Assembly (NCBI RefSeq): GCF_008271655.1
Contig: NZ_VKKX01000022.1
Coordinates: forward strand, 496,001 to 560,000
From: Gemmobacter caeruleus
GTDB lineage: Bacteria; Pseudomonadota; Alphaproteobacteria; Rhodobacterales; Rhodobacteraceae
Direction: 5' to 3'
DNA length: 64,000 nt
Shown: one piece after another, positions 10,817 to 19,661 of the stretch
Position numbering within the stretch: position 1 is the stretch's first letter
Layout: every line of letters starts with the position of its first letter
Program-made: the position numbers and the translations under genes
Notes under the pieces: generated by a model
Databases searched by the model: none
The model's input: the letters and a program-made list of their open reading frames with translations, nothing else
Told to the model about the DNA's origin: nothing

Positions 10817-11634
10817 CGCTTGGCGCTCCAGCTTGCGGAAATGTGCTTGCGGGTGAAATATTCGCCCATCAGGCCCAGCATGACACAGGCGATGGTCACC
10901 TTCAGCGGATAGGCCAGTTCGGTGTAATGCGGGTGATAGTTTAGAAAGATATAGCCCCGCCCCTGGTCGATCGTGTGGAACAGCGGGTTCCAGTCGAACC
11001 ATTGCCGAATGCGGTGCGGCATCGCATTGGTCACGAACATCTTGCCCGAGGCGATCATGTTGGCGCGCATGTAGACCTGCACGACGATGCCGAAGAAATC
11101 GGGCGACCAGGGCTTTGCCGCCAGAAAGATCATGCCGATCCCCACGCCCGAGGCCCAGGACAGGATCAGCATCCCCATGGCGCCGACCGGCTGGTGAATG
11201 GTGATGGGCGTGAAGGCGACGTGATAGACGAACAGCACAACCGCGGCTGAAAGAACCTGCAAATACAAGGCGCTGAGCGCCGATGAGGCGATGGCGACGA
11301 TCGTGTTCATCGGCCGATGCAGCATCATGGGCGAGGTCGGCCCGTCTGACCCCGATACCGCGCCGATGGCCTTGGTATGGGTCATGAACATGAAGACGCC
11401 CGACATGACATAAAGCACGAAATTGCCGCGGATCGCATTGCCGCGCCCGCCCATGATGTTCATCATCGTGTAGAAGACCAGGATCAGCAGCACCGTCTGC
11501 ACGATGTTCAGCAGCAGCCCCATGACGGCATTGCCATGGCTCTTGCGGACATGGCGCACCGCGGCATGGAAGATCAGCTCCATCATGCCGAATGCGGAGC
11601 CGAGCGACGAACGCGGCTGCTCTACCTGAAACAT
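10813..11634 (-). CDS. ABC-2 type polysaccharide export permease (KpsM/Wzm-like)
   Basis: A 273-residue integral inner-membrane protein with about six hydrophobic segments. The layout, with amphipathic MMELIFHAAVRHVRKSH at the start and QWFDWNPLFHTIDQGRGYIF near the C-terminus, is typical of ABC-2 permeases for capsule and O-antigen export. These form a dimer with an ATPase subunit to move lipid-linked glycan to the periplasm. No ATPase partner gene is adjacent or in the window. The gene diverges from cysQ across 145 bases and leads a two-gene unit with the SH3 protein. Family assignment is good; the substrate is unknown. Confidence 0.82.
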   Translation of the reverse strand: MFQVEQPRSSLGSAFGMMELIFHAAVRHVRKSHGNAVMGLLLNIVQTVLLILVFYTMMNIMGGRGNAIRGNFVLYVMSGVFMFMTHTKAIGAVSGSDGPTSPMMLHRPMNTIVAIASSALSALYLQVLSAAVVLFVYHVAFTPITIHQPVGAMGMLILSWASGVGIGMIFLAAKPWSPDFFGIVVQVYMRANMIASGKMFVTNAMPHRIRQWFDWNPLFHTIDQGRGYIFLNYHPHYTELAYPLKVTIACVMLGLMGEYFTRKHISASWSAKR

Positions 11635-11779
11635 CTGCCTGACCTCATACGGCCGCCTCGGGGTATTCTGCGCGGGAAATCTTGCTGTTCCCTTAGCAAG
11701 CGATGATAAGGAGCATTGGAAATTTTCGCAACTCCGCTGGCCCCGCGCCCGGATTTGCCGCCAGAACCGGAGCCTTCAG

Positions 11780-12574
11780 ATGGATTTCAACCGCCTTGTC
11801 CCCGTCATCCGCCGCCTTGCGCTTGAGGCCGGCGACCGGATCATGGAGGTTTACAACAGCCCCGAATTCGAGGTGAAGGCCAAGGGCGATGCCAGCCCCG
11901 TGACCGAGGCTGACGAGGCCGCCGATGCGCTGATCTCGGCCGGGTTGCAGGCCGAATTCCCCGATGTGCCGCTGATCACCGAGGAACAGGCCGCCAGCCA
12001 CGCGCTGTCGGCCCGCACGTTCCTGATCGTCGATCCGCTGGACGGCACCAAGGAATTCGTGCAGCGGCGCGGCGATTTCACCGTGAACATCGCCTATGTC
12101 GAGGATGGCGTGCCGCTGCGGGGCGTTGTCTATGCGCCGGCGCAGGGCCGGCTGTTCTATACCGAGGCCAATGGCGATGCGGTGGAGGAGACCGGCGCGC
12201 TGGACAAGCAATCGCCCGGCACACGGCGGCGCATCGGGGTGTCGCTGCCCGACAATGGCGCGCTGATGGTCGTGGCCTCCAAATCGCATCGCGACGCGGC
12301 GACGGATGACTATATCGGCAAATACAATGTGAAGGACATGCGCTCGGCCGGGTCGTCGCTCAAGTTCTGTCTGGTGGCCACGGGCGAGGCCGATCTTTAC
12401 CCCCGCCTTGGCCGCACGATGGAATGGGATACGGCGGCGGGCGACGCGGTGCTGCGCGGCGCGGGTGGCCAGATCGTGCGCTTTGACGACCACACCCCGC
12501 TGGCCTATGGCAAATCGGGCTGGGACAATCCGTTCTTCATCGCCTATGCCCCCGGGGTGGAGCTGAAGAAATGA
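11780..12574 (+). CDS. cysQ: 3'(2'),5'-bisphosphate nucleotidase CysQ
   Basis: A 264-residue Mg-dependent phosphatase that removes the 3'-phosphate of PAP, the by-product of sulfotransferases and PAPS reduction. The inositol-monophosphatase fold signatures are visible: SPVTEADEAAD, the metal site ITEEQ, IVDPLDGTKEF (DPLDGT motif), and EWDTAAGDAVL near the C-terminus. GGAG precedes the ATG. Its last four bases overlap the kdsB start (ATGA), making an operon cysQ-kdsB-glycosyltransferase. With two sulfotransferase genes downstream in the window, a PAP recycling role fits well. Confidence 0.94.
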   Translation: MDFNRLVPVIRRLALEAGDRIMEVYNSPEFEVKAKGDASPVTEADEAADALISAGLQAEFPDVPLITEEQAASHALSARTFLIVDPLDGTKEFVQRRGDFTVNIAYVEDGVPLRGVVYAPAQGRLFYTEANGDAVEETGALDKQSPGTRRRIGVSLPDNGALMVVASKSHRDAATDDYIGKYNVKDMRSAGSSLKFCLVATGEADLYPRLGRTMEWDTAAGDAVLRGAGGQIVRFDDHTPLAYGKSGWDNPFFIAYAPGVELKK

Positions 12575-13365
12575 GCGTGCTGATCGCCATTCCGGCCCGC
12601 TATGCCTCGACGCGCTATCCCGGCAAGCCGCTGGTGGTGCTGAACGGCCCCGATGGCGCCAAGACGCTGATCCAGCGCAGCTGGGAGGCGGCGCGCGCGG
12701 TCAAGGGCGCCGACCGGGTGGTGGTCGCCACCGATGACGACCGCATCAAGGCCCATGCCGAAGGCTTTGGCGCCGAGGTGGTGATGACCTCCTCTGCCTG
12801 CCAGAACGGCACCGAGCGCTGCGCCGAGGTGGCGGCGAAACTGCCGGGCTTCGAGATGGTGGTGAACCTGCAAGGCGACGCCCCCCTGACCCCCGCCTGG
12901 TTCGTGGAGGATCTGATCGCGGGCCTCCGCGCCGATGGTCAGGCCGATATCGCGACGCCCGTCCTGCGCTGCGATGGCCGCGCGGTCAGCAGCTTTCTGG
13001 CCGACCGTCGCGCCGGGCGCGTGGGCGGCACGACCGCCGTCTTTGGCACTGGCGGGCGGGCGCTCTATTTCTCCAAGGAAGTGATCCCCTATACCGGCAA
13101 GACCTATGCCGATGACGCGCCGACGCCGGTGTTTCATCATGTCGGTGTCTATGCCTATCGGCCGCGCGCGCTGCGGGCCTATCCGTCCTGGCCGGTGGGC
13201 CCCCTGGAAACGCTGGAAGGGCTGGAGCAGTTGCGCTTTCTGGAACAGGGGCGCAACGTCCTCTGCGTGGAGGTGGAGGCCCGGGGCCGCCAGTTCTGGG
13301 AGCTGAACAACCCCGAGGACGTGCCGAGGATCGAGGCCATGATGGCCGAGATGGCCGGCGCGTGA
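12571..13365 (+). CDS. kdsB: 3-deoxy-manno-octulosonate cytidylyltransferase
   Basis: A 264-residue cytoplasmic enzyme that makes CMP-Kdo from CTP and Kdo for lipid A-core or capsule synthesis. It begins with the nucleotidyltransferase motif VLIAIPARYASTRYPGKPL and has VVATDDDRI, the LQGDAPL metal-binding segment and FHHVGVYAYRP. It overlaps cysQ upstream and the next glycosyltransferase downstream by four bases each. Its position in a glycan cluster next to a KpsM-like permease recalls the KpsU copies in capsule loci, but it could equally be the only housekeeping kdsB. kdsD, the isomerase that starts Kdo synthesis, is 12 kb away. Confidence 0.93.
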   Translation: MSVLIAIPARYASTRYPGKPLVVLNGPDGAKTLIQRSWEAARAVKGADRVVVATDDDRIKAHAEGFGAEVVMTSSACQNGTERCAEVAAKLPGFEMVVNLQGDAPLTPAWFVEDLIAGLRADGQADIATPVLRCDGRAVSSFLADRRAGRVGGTTAVFGTGGRALYFSKEVIPYTGKTYADDAPTPVFHHVGVYAYRPRALRAYPSWPVGPLETLEGLEQLRFLEQGRNVLCVEVEARGRQFWELNNPEDVPRIEAMMAEMAGA

Positions 13366-14582
13366 CCGATCTGCCCACGATCAGCGTGATCGTGGCAAGC
13401 TGGCAGCGGCCGGACGACCTGCGCCGCTGTCTGGTCGCCCTGCATCAGCAGGACCACCCGGCGATGGAGCTGATCCTGGTGGCCGACCCCGCCGCCTGCG
13501 CGCAGGTCGGCGCGGCGCTGCCGCCGGTCAGCCGGGTCATCGCCAATCCCGGCGGCAATATCTCGGTTGCGCGCAATCTGGGGCTGGATCAGGCGGCGGG
13601 GGCGGTGGTCGCCTTCATCGACGATGACGCCGCCGCCGAACCGGGCTGGGCGCGCCGGCTGGCCGCGCCCTTTGCCGACCGTCAGGTGATCGCCGCGACC
13701 GGCTTTGTGCGCGGGCGTAACGGCATTTCCTTTCAATGGCAGGCGGCCGAGGTCGATCAGCTGGGCCGCGATCACCCGCTGGATCTGGCCGAACCCGCGC
13801 TGCTGGCCAGCCGCGCCGGGCGGGCGATCAAGACGCAGGGCACCAACTGCGCCTTTCGCGCCGCGACGCTGCGGGCGGCGGGCGGCTTTGACCCTGCCTA
13901 TCGCTTTTATCTGGATGAGGCCGATCTGAACCTGCGGCTGGCCGGGCTTGGGCTGACGGCGGTGATCCCCGCGGCGCAGGTGCATCATGGCTTTGCTGCC
14001 AGCGACCGCCGCCGCGCCGATCGGGTGCCGCTGAGCCTCCATGAAATCGGCGCCTCCTCCATGGTGTTCCTGCGCCGCCACGCGCCCGAACGGCAATGGG
14101 CCGAGGGGCTGGAACTGCTGCGCGCCGATCAGCGCCGCCGCGCGCTGCGGCTGATGGTCGAAGGCCGGATCGAGCCGCGCGAGGTGGAGCGGCTGCTGCT
14201 GACGCTGGAACGCGGCATTGCCGAGGGTGCACGGCGGGCCCTGCCCCCCCTGCCCGCGCGACCTGCGCCCGACCTCGATCTTGCGCCGCTGCCCGGCACC
14301 GGCCCACGCCCGGCGCGCATCATCGCAGGGCGGCTCTGGCAGCGCCGGCGCCTTGCGGCCGAGGCGCGCGCGGCGGCCGAGGCCGGGGCGGTGGCGACCG
14401 TCATCCGCCTGTCGCCCACCGGCCTGCGCCATCGCGCGGGATTTCACCCCGACGGCTATTGGGAACAATGGGGCGGGTTGTTCGGCCAGTCGCGGCGCGA
14501 CGACCCGGCCTTCCGGCTCTGGCGGTTCGGGGCGCGGGTCGCGCGCGAAGCCGCGCATTGGGCAAATCTTCGCCAAGGCTGA
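13362..14582 (+). CDS. Glycosyltransferase family 2 protein
   Basis: A 406-residue cytoplasmic glycosyltransferase. The GT-A fold is evident in residues about 1-240: ISVIVASWQRPDDL at the start, the NPGGNISVARNLGL turn, a DxD-type IDDDAA metal site, and FYLDEADLNLRLAGLG as the ED-like acceptor region. The C-terminal 150 residues are rich in Arg, Ala and Pro and match no fold I recognise. It starts with GTG overlapping the kdsB stop (GTGA), so it is the third gene of the cysQ operon. Donor and acceptor sugars are unknown. Confidence 0.85.
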   Translation: MTDLPTISVIVASWQRPDDLRRCLVALHQQDHPAMELILVADPAACAQVGAALPPVSRVIANPGGNISVARNLGLDQAAGAVVAFIDDDAAAEPGWARRLAAPFADRQVIAATGFVRGRNGISFQWQAAEVDQLGRDHPLDLAEPALLASRAGRAIKTQGTNCAFRAATLRAAGGFDPAYRFYLDEADLNLRLAGLGLTAVIPAAQVHHGFAASDRRRADRVPLSLHEIGASSMVFLRRHAPERQWAEGLELLRADQRRRALRLMVEGRIEPREVERLLLTLERGIAEGARRALPPLPARPAPDLDLAPLPGTGPRPARIIAGRLWQRRRLAAEARAAAEAGAVATVIRLSPTGLRHRAGFHPDGYWEQWGGLFGQSRRDDPAFRLWRFGARVAREAAHWANLRQG

Positions 14583-14776
14583 CGGGGCGGCCTGACCTGC
14601 CCTTGCAGCGGCAGGGGCGCTTCGCCAGAAGGTGCAGAAAGCCCACGCGGCACGGGAACCGCATCCCCCGATTCGGATTTTCGCTGCATGGACATCGAAA
14701 TTCCCCTATTCTGCCCCGCAATCGCCGGGCAGGTGATGAAAACACGCGATATAACGATTACAGAATCGAGCTGAAC

Positions 14777-15676
14777 ATGAAGTCGAGAAAGGTCACGAAG
14801 GCGGTTTTCCCGGTTGCGGGTATGGGCACGCGCTTTCTTCCGGCCACCAAGTCGATCCCCAAGGAAATCATGACCCTGGTGGACCGGCCGCTGATCCAAT
14901 ACGCCATCGACGAGGCGCGCGCCGCCGGGATCAAGGAATTCATCTTCGTCACCTCGCGCGGGAAATCCGCGCTGGAGGATTATTTCGACCACGCGCCCGA
15001 GCTGGAAAGCACGCTGAAACGCGGCGGCAAGACCGAGCTTCTGGACATTCTCAAGACCACCAACATGGATAGCGGCGCCATCGCCTATGTCCGGCAGAAC
15101 CGGCCGATGGGCCTGGGCCATGCCGTGTGGTGCGCCCGGCGTCTGGTCGGCAACGAACCCTTTGCCGTGCTGCTTCCCGATGACGTGATCGCGGCGGAAA
15201 AACCCTGTCTGCAACAAATGGTCGAAGCCTATGAGCAGACCGGCGGCAACATGGTCGCCGCGATGGAAGTGCCGCCCGCCAAGGCCTCCAGCTATGGTGT
15301 GCTGGACATCGAGGAAGACATGGGCACCATGGTCCGCGCCAAGGGCATGGTCGAAAAGCCCAAGGCCGATGAGGCGCCGTCGAACCTTGCGGTGATCGGG
15401 CGCTATATCCTATCGCCCAAGGTGATGAACAACCTCAACAAGATGAAGCAGGGCGCGGGGGGCGAAATCCAGCTGACCGACGCCATCGCCGAGGAAATCG
15501 GGCCCGAAGGGACCGGCGTCTATGGCTATCGCTTCCGCGGGCAGCGCTACGATTGCGGCTCCAAGCCCGGCTTCCTTCAGGCCACCGTCGCCTTCGGCAT
15601 GTCGCGCCCCGATCTGCGCGACGAATTCACCACCTATCTGCATGACGTGATCGCGCAGCAGAAGGCCGCGCAGTAA
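14777..15676 (+). CDS. galU: UTP-glucose-1-phosphate uridylyltransferase
   Basis: A 299-residue enzyme that makes UDP-glucose from UTP and glucose-1-phosphate, the entry point for many surface glycans. The signature GMGTRFLPATKSIPKEI lies at the N-terminus, with VDRPLIQYAIDEA, the LLPDDVI site and GGEIQLTDAI. The frame stays open far upstream, but ATG 14777 (MKSRKVTKAVFPVAG) is the family start and lies 194 bases after the previous gene, in a gap that may hold its own promoter. It is followed nine bases later by a glycosyltransferase gene on the same strand, which probably shares the transcript. Confidence 0.96.
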   Translation: MKSRKVTKAVFPVAGMGTRFLPATKSIPKEIMTLVDRPLIQYAIDEARAAGIKEFIFVTSRGKSALEDYFDHAPELESTLKRGGKTELLDILKTTNMDSGAIAYVRQNRPMGLGHAVWCARRLVGNEPFAVLLPDDVIAAEKPCLQQMVEAYEQTGGNMVAAMEVPPAKASSYGVLDIEEDMGTMVRAKGMVEKPKADEAPSNLAVIGRYILSPKVMNNLNKMKQGAGGEIQLTDAIAEEIGPEGTGVYGYRFRGQRYDCGSKPGFLQATVAFGMSRPDLRDEFTTYLHDVIAQQKAAQ

Positions 15677-15685
15677 GGGCATGGG

Positions 15686-16918
15686 GTGACGCCGCGCCTG
15701 CTCGATCTGACGCGGCTGGTCTCGCGTCTGGGGCGGCCGGCGCTGACGGGTGTCGATCGGGTCGAACGGGCCTGGGCCGAACATTTGCTGAAGGGGGACG
15801 CCATACAGGGCGCCCCCCTTTTTGCATTGGTGCGCAACGCCTGGGGCTTTGCCCTGCTGGATGCCGCCGGGGTGCGGCGGGTGCTGGCGCTGACCGATGG
15901 CGCGCCGCTGGGCCCGCCCGACCTGATCGGCCGGCTGAGCCGCCGGGGGGACGCGCTGCGCGCCCGGGCCGAGGCCGAGATCCGCCGGATTGCCCTTGCG
16001 CGCTGTGCCGTGCCGGGGCTGCCGCGTCTGCTGCGCCGCCTGCCGGCAGAGACCGCCTATTTCAACATGGGCCATTCCAACCTGACGCCGCGCGTGATGG
16101 CGGCGCTGCGCGGGCCGGTGGTGGTGCTGATCCATGACACGATCCCGCTGGATCACCCGGAATTCACCCGGGCCGATATCCCGGCCGTCTTTACGCGCAA
16201 GCTGGCCGCGGTGTCCGCCCGGGCCGATCTGGTGGTGCATAGCGCCGCAGCCACGCGCGCCGTGACCGAGGCGCATCTGGCGCGGCTGGGGCGGGTGCCG
16301 CCGGGGATCGTCGCGCCGCTGGGCATCACCGCCGCCGCGCCGGGGGCGTATCAGGTGCCGGGGCTTGACCCGTCCCGCCGGTTTTTCGTGACCGTCGGCA
16401 CGATCGAGCCGCGCAAGAACCACGCACTGCTTCTCGCGGTCTGGGCGGAGCTGGCCCGCCGCCTGCCGCCCGCGCAACTGCCGCAACTGCCGCAACTGGT
16501 GATCGCCGGCAGCCGCGGCTGGCGCAACATGGCGGTGTTTCAGGCGCTCGACTCCCGCCCCGCCGGCGTGATCGAGGTGGCGGGTCTGGGCGATGCGGCG
16601 CTGTCCGGGCTGATTCAGGCGTCGCAGGGGCTGCTGTTTCCCAGCCATGTCGAGGGCTTTGGCCTGCCCCCGATGGAGGCGGCAAGCCTGGGCGCGCCGG
16701 TCTGTGTCAGCGACCTGCCGGTGTTGCGCGAAATGCTGGGTGACTATCCGGTTTACCTGAAGCCGACGGATGTTTATTCTTGGTTGGAAACAATTGAACG
16801 ACTTTCCGGGGTAGAACGCCTAACGGACAAGGGTGTGGGTGGCAAAGGAACGATGACGCGGCGCTGGATCGCCCCAACATGGGACGCACATTTCAACGCT
16901 GTCTTAAACATCGTCTGA
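15686..16918 (+). CDS. Glycosyltransferase family 1/4 protein
   Basis: A 410-residue GT-B glycosyltransferase. The C-terminal nucleotide-sugar domain is clear: FFVTVGTIEPRKNH opens it, and LLFPSHVEGFGLPPMEAASLG is the conserved EGFGLP/E segment that binds the sugar nucleotide. The N-terminal half has the HDTIPLDHPEF motif seen in mannosyltransferase-like members. It starts with GTG at 15686; the nearby ATG at 15681 is out of frame and stops at once. The final 50 codons are visibly less GC-rich than the rest. It follows galU closely, so it probably builds a surface glycan. Substrates are unknown. Confidence 0.86.
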   Translation: MTPRLLDLTRLVSRLGRPALTGVDRVERAWAEHLLKGDAIQGAPLFALVRNAWGFALLDAAGVRRVLALTDGAPLGPPDLIGRLSRRGDALRARAEAEIRRIALARCAVPGLPRLLRRLPAETAYFNMGHSNLTPRVMAALRGPVVVLIHDTIPLDHPEFTRADIPAVFTRKLAAVSARADLVVHSAAATRAVTEAHLARLGRVPPGIVAPLGITAAAPGAYQVPGLDPSRRFFVTVGTIEPRKNHALLLAVWAELARRLPPAQLPQLPQLVIAGSRGWRNMAVFQALDSRPAGVIEVAGLGDAALSGLIQASQGLLFPSHVEGFGLPPMEAASLGAPVCVSDLPVLREMLGDYPVYLKPTDVYSWLETIERLSGVERLTDKGVGGKGTMTRRWIAPTWDAHFNAVLNIV

Positions 16919-16955
16919 CAGGCTGGAAGAAACTTTCGGCCAGGGTGAACGGGGC

Positions 16956-17966
16956 TTGGGCATACTGACGACATACCGGCTGCGGCTGGCACGCAAACGC
17001 TGGCGCATCAGGGCCTTCCGCAAGCGGAGGGAACTGCGGCCCGTGGTCAGCCGCGTGGTCAATATCCGCCCCGATGACCTGCTGCTCGTCTCGACCGTCC
17101 GCAATGAAAAGGTGCGCCTGCCCTGGTTCCTGCGCTACTACCGTGACCTTGGCATCAATCATTTCCTTTTCGTGGACAATGACAGCGATGACGGGTCGCG
17201 CGAATATCTGGCGGAACAGGCTGATGTCTCGGTCTGGGCCACCTCTGCCGGCTATAAACGGTCGCGCTTTGGCGTCGATTGGGTGAACTGGCTGCTGATG
17301 CGCTACGGGCATGGGCATTGGACCGTGGTCGTCGATCCCGACGAATTCCTGGTCTATCCGTTCTGCGACACCCGCCCGCTGCGCGCGCTGACCGACTGGC
17401 TCGATGCCAGCTCGATCCGGTCGTTTTCCGCCATGATGCTTGACATGTATCCCAAGGGCCCGATCAGCCAGCACCCCTACCGCGAAGGGCAGGATCCGCT
17501 GGAAATCGCCAATTGGTTCGACAGCGGCAATTACACCATGACCCGCAACGCCGCCTATGGAAACCTGTGGATCCAGGGCGGCCCGCGCGCGCGGATGTTC
17601 TTTACCGACAACCCCGAACGCGCGCCTGCGCTGAACAAGATCCCGCTGGTGAAATGGGATCGCGACTATGCCTATGTCAGCTCGACCCATATGCTGCTGC
17701 CGCGCGGGCTGAACCTCGTCTATGACGAATGGGGCGGCGAAAAAGCCTCGGGCTGCCTGCTGCACGCGAAGTTCATCGACACCTTCACCCAGAAGGCGCA
17801 GGAAGAACTGGCGCGCAAGCAGCATTACGCCAACAGCCACGAATACCGCGCCTATCAGGAAGGCATGGCCGCCAGCCCGGATTTCTGGTGCAAGTGGAGC
17901 GAGAAATACATCAACTGGCGCCAGCTGGAGATTCTGGGCCTGATGTCGAAGGGCAACTGGGCATGA
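16956..17966 (+). CDS. Glycosyltransferase family 2-like protein
   Basis: A 336-residue protein of the family 2-like group found in alphaproteobacterial glycan loci. LLLVSTVRNEKVRLPWFLRYY followed by FLFVDNDSDDGSREYL is its hallmark, with the acidic motif VVVDPDEFLVY as the probable metal and nucleotide site. No membrane segment is seen. The only in-frame start that keeps the N-terminus is TTG at 16956, after GAACGGGG; this start is uncertain. The stop overlaps the ATG of the next gene (ATGA), so the two are coupled. The sugar used is unknown. Confidence 0.8.
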   Translation: MGILTTYRLRLARKRWRIRAFRKRRELRPVVSRVVNIRPDDLLLVSTVRNEKVRLPWFLRYYRDLGINHFLFVDNDSDDGSREYLAEQADVSVWATSAGYKRSRFGVDWVNWLLMRYGHGHWTVVVDPDEFLVYPFCDTRPLRALTDWLDASSIRSFSAMMLDMYPKGPISQHPYREGQDPLEIANWFDSGNYTMTRNAAYGNLWIQGGPRARMFFTDNPERAPALNKIPLVKWDRDYAYVSSTHMLLPRGLNLVYDEWGGEKASGCLLHAKFIDTFTQKAQEELARKQHYANSHEYRAYQEGMAASPDFWCKWSEKYINWRQLEILGLMSKGNWA

Positions 17967-19660
17967 GCGTCGGCTTCGTCATGCTGTGCCATACCGCACT
18001 GGACCGCGCCGCCCAGGTGGCGCGCCACTGGGCGGAACGCGGCTGCCCGGTGGTGATCCATGTCGATCGCCGGGTGAAACGCACGGCCTTTGACCGCATG
18101 CGGCAGTCGCTGGAGGGCGTGGCCGATATCCGCTTCAGCACGCGCTTTGCCTGCGAATGGGGCACCTGGGGGCTGGTCGCCGCGACCCAGGCCGCCGCCA
18201 CGCTGATGCTGCGCGATTTTCCGGGGGTTCGGCATGTCTATCTGGCCTCCGGCTCCTGCCTGCCCTTGCGGCCGGTGCAGGAACTGGTCGCCTATCTCGA
18301 TGCGCGCCCGCGCACCGATTTCATCGAAAGCGTCACGACCGAGGATGTCGGCTGGACTGTCGGCGGGCTTAACATCGAACGCTTTACCCTGCGTTTTCCG
18401 TTTTCCTGGCGCAAGCAGCGCCACCTGTTCGACAGCTATGTGCGCCTGCAACGCCGTCTGGGCTTTCGCAGGCGTATCCCCAAGGGGCTGGTGCCGCATC
18501 TGGGCAGCCAATGGTGGTGCCTGACCCGCCAGACGCTCAGCACCATTCTGGAAAGCCCCGACCGGGCCGAACATGACCGCTATTTCCGGCGGGTCTGGAT
18601 CCCGGATGAAAGCTATTTTCAGACGCTGGTGCGGCAGGTCTCGGCCAATGTGGAAAGCCGGTCGCTCACGCTGTCGAAGTTCGATTTCCAGGGCAAGCCG
18701 CATATCTTTTACGACGATCACCTGCAATTGCTGCGCAAATCCGACTGTTTCGTGGCGCGCAAGATCTGGCCGCAGGCCGACAGGCTCTATCGCACCTTCC
18801 TGTCCGACGATGCCGGGGGGCAGGCCTCTGGCGAACCCAATCCGGGCAAAATCGACCGGCTGTTCGCCAAGGCGGTGGAGCGGCGGACCAAGGGCCGCGC
18901 CGGGCTCTACATGCAAAGCCGCTATCCGCGCGCCAATTGGGAAAACGGCATGACCGCCGCGCCCTATTCGGTGTTCGAGGGCTTTGCCGACCTGTTCGAG
19001 AATTTCGACATCTGGCTGGGCAAGGTGGCAGGAACCCGGGTGCATGGCCATCTTTTCGCGCCGGACCGCGTGGCCTTCGCCGGCGGCGAGACGGTCTATA
19101 ACGGGGCGCTTTGCGATGCGCCGGCGCTGCGCGACTATAATCCGCGCGGTTTTCTGGGCAGCCTGATCTGGAACACCCGGGGCGAGCGGCAGTGTTTCCA
19201 GTTCGGCCCCGGCGACCGGCAGAAGATCGCGCCGTTCCTCGCGCGCGACCCGAATGCGCAGATCTCGGTCATCTCGGGGGCCTGGGCGGTGCCGCTGTTC
19301 CACGCCAACGCGAATTTCGGTGAAATCCGCAAGCAGGCCGCGCGGCTGCAAAAGATCGAGGCCGCGCATCTGGAGGTGCTGCGCGCCGCCGATGCCAAGG
19401 CTAAGGTGCGGATCTGGACGCTGGCCGAATTCGTCGAAAACCCGATGGAGCCGTTGCAGACCATCATCGACGAGATCAGCCCCCGCAGCCTGCGCCGCCT
19501 GACCGAGGCGCCGCGCATGGCCGACCTGACCGGCTTTGGCCAGTTCCTGCAAAACCTGCGCAATCAGGGCATGCAGCCGGTGCTGATGGGCGATTTCCCG
19601 GCCGGCGACGACCCGCGCCCGCTGACCACGCGGCGGGGCCGCCCCTATCTGGTGAAATGA
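17963..19660 (+). CDS. Core-2/I-branching (GT14-like) glycosyltransferase with unknown C-terminal domain
   Basis: A 565-residue protein. Residues 1-270 resemble GT14 enzymes (core-2/I-branching N-acetylglucosaminyltransferases and peptide xylosyltransferases): FVMLCHTALDRAAQVARHW, VVIHVDRRVK, HVYLASGSCLPLRP and WIPDESYFQTLV. The remaining 290 residues form a separate domain that I do not recognise with certainty; related Rhodobacteraceae proteins carry a DUF there. The start is ATG 17963 overlapping the previous stop. The next gene begins two bases after its stop, so these are consecutive cistrons with a sulfotransferase. A role in making a branched, sulfated surface glycan is inference from context. 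Confidence 0.8.
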   Translation: MSVGFVMLCHTALDRAAQVARHWAERGCPVVIHVDRRVKRTAFDRMRQSLEGVADIRFSTRFACEWGTWGLVAATQAAATLMLRDFPGVRHVYLASGSCLPLRPVQELVAYLDARPRTDFIESVTTEDVGWTVGGLNIERFTLRFPFSWRKQRHLFDSYVRLQRRLGFRRRIPKGLVPHLGSQWWCLTRQTLSTILESPDRAEHDRYFRRVWIPDESYFQTLVRQVSANVESRSLTLSKFDFQGKPHIFYDDHLQLLRKSDCFVARKIWPQADRLYRTFLSDDAGGQASGEPNPGKIDRLFAKAVERRTKGRAGLYMQSRYPRANWENGMTAAPYSVFEGFADLFENFDIWLGKVAGTRVHGHLFAPDRVAFAGGETVYNGALCDAPALRDYNPRGFLGSLIWNTRGERQCFQFGPGDRQKIAPFLARDPNAQISVISGAWAVPLFHANANFGEIRKQAARLQKIEAAHLEVLRAADAKAKVRIWTLAEFVENPMEPLQTIIDEISPRSLRRLTEAPRMADLTGFGQFLQNLRNQGMQPVLMGDFPAGDDPRPLTTRRGRPYLVK

Positions 19661-19661
19661 C

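Noticed and set aside
14583-14776. Promoter with TATAAC at 14750 for galU
   Set aside because: No acceptable -35 box at 16-18 bases upstream, so it was not listed as a feature.
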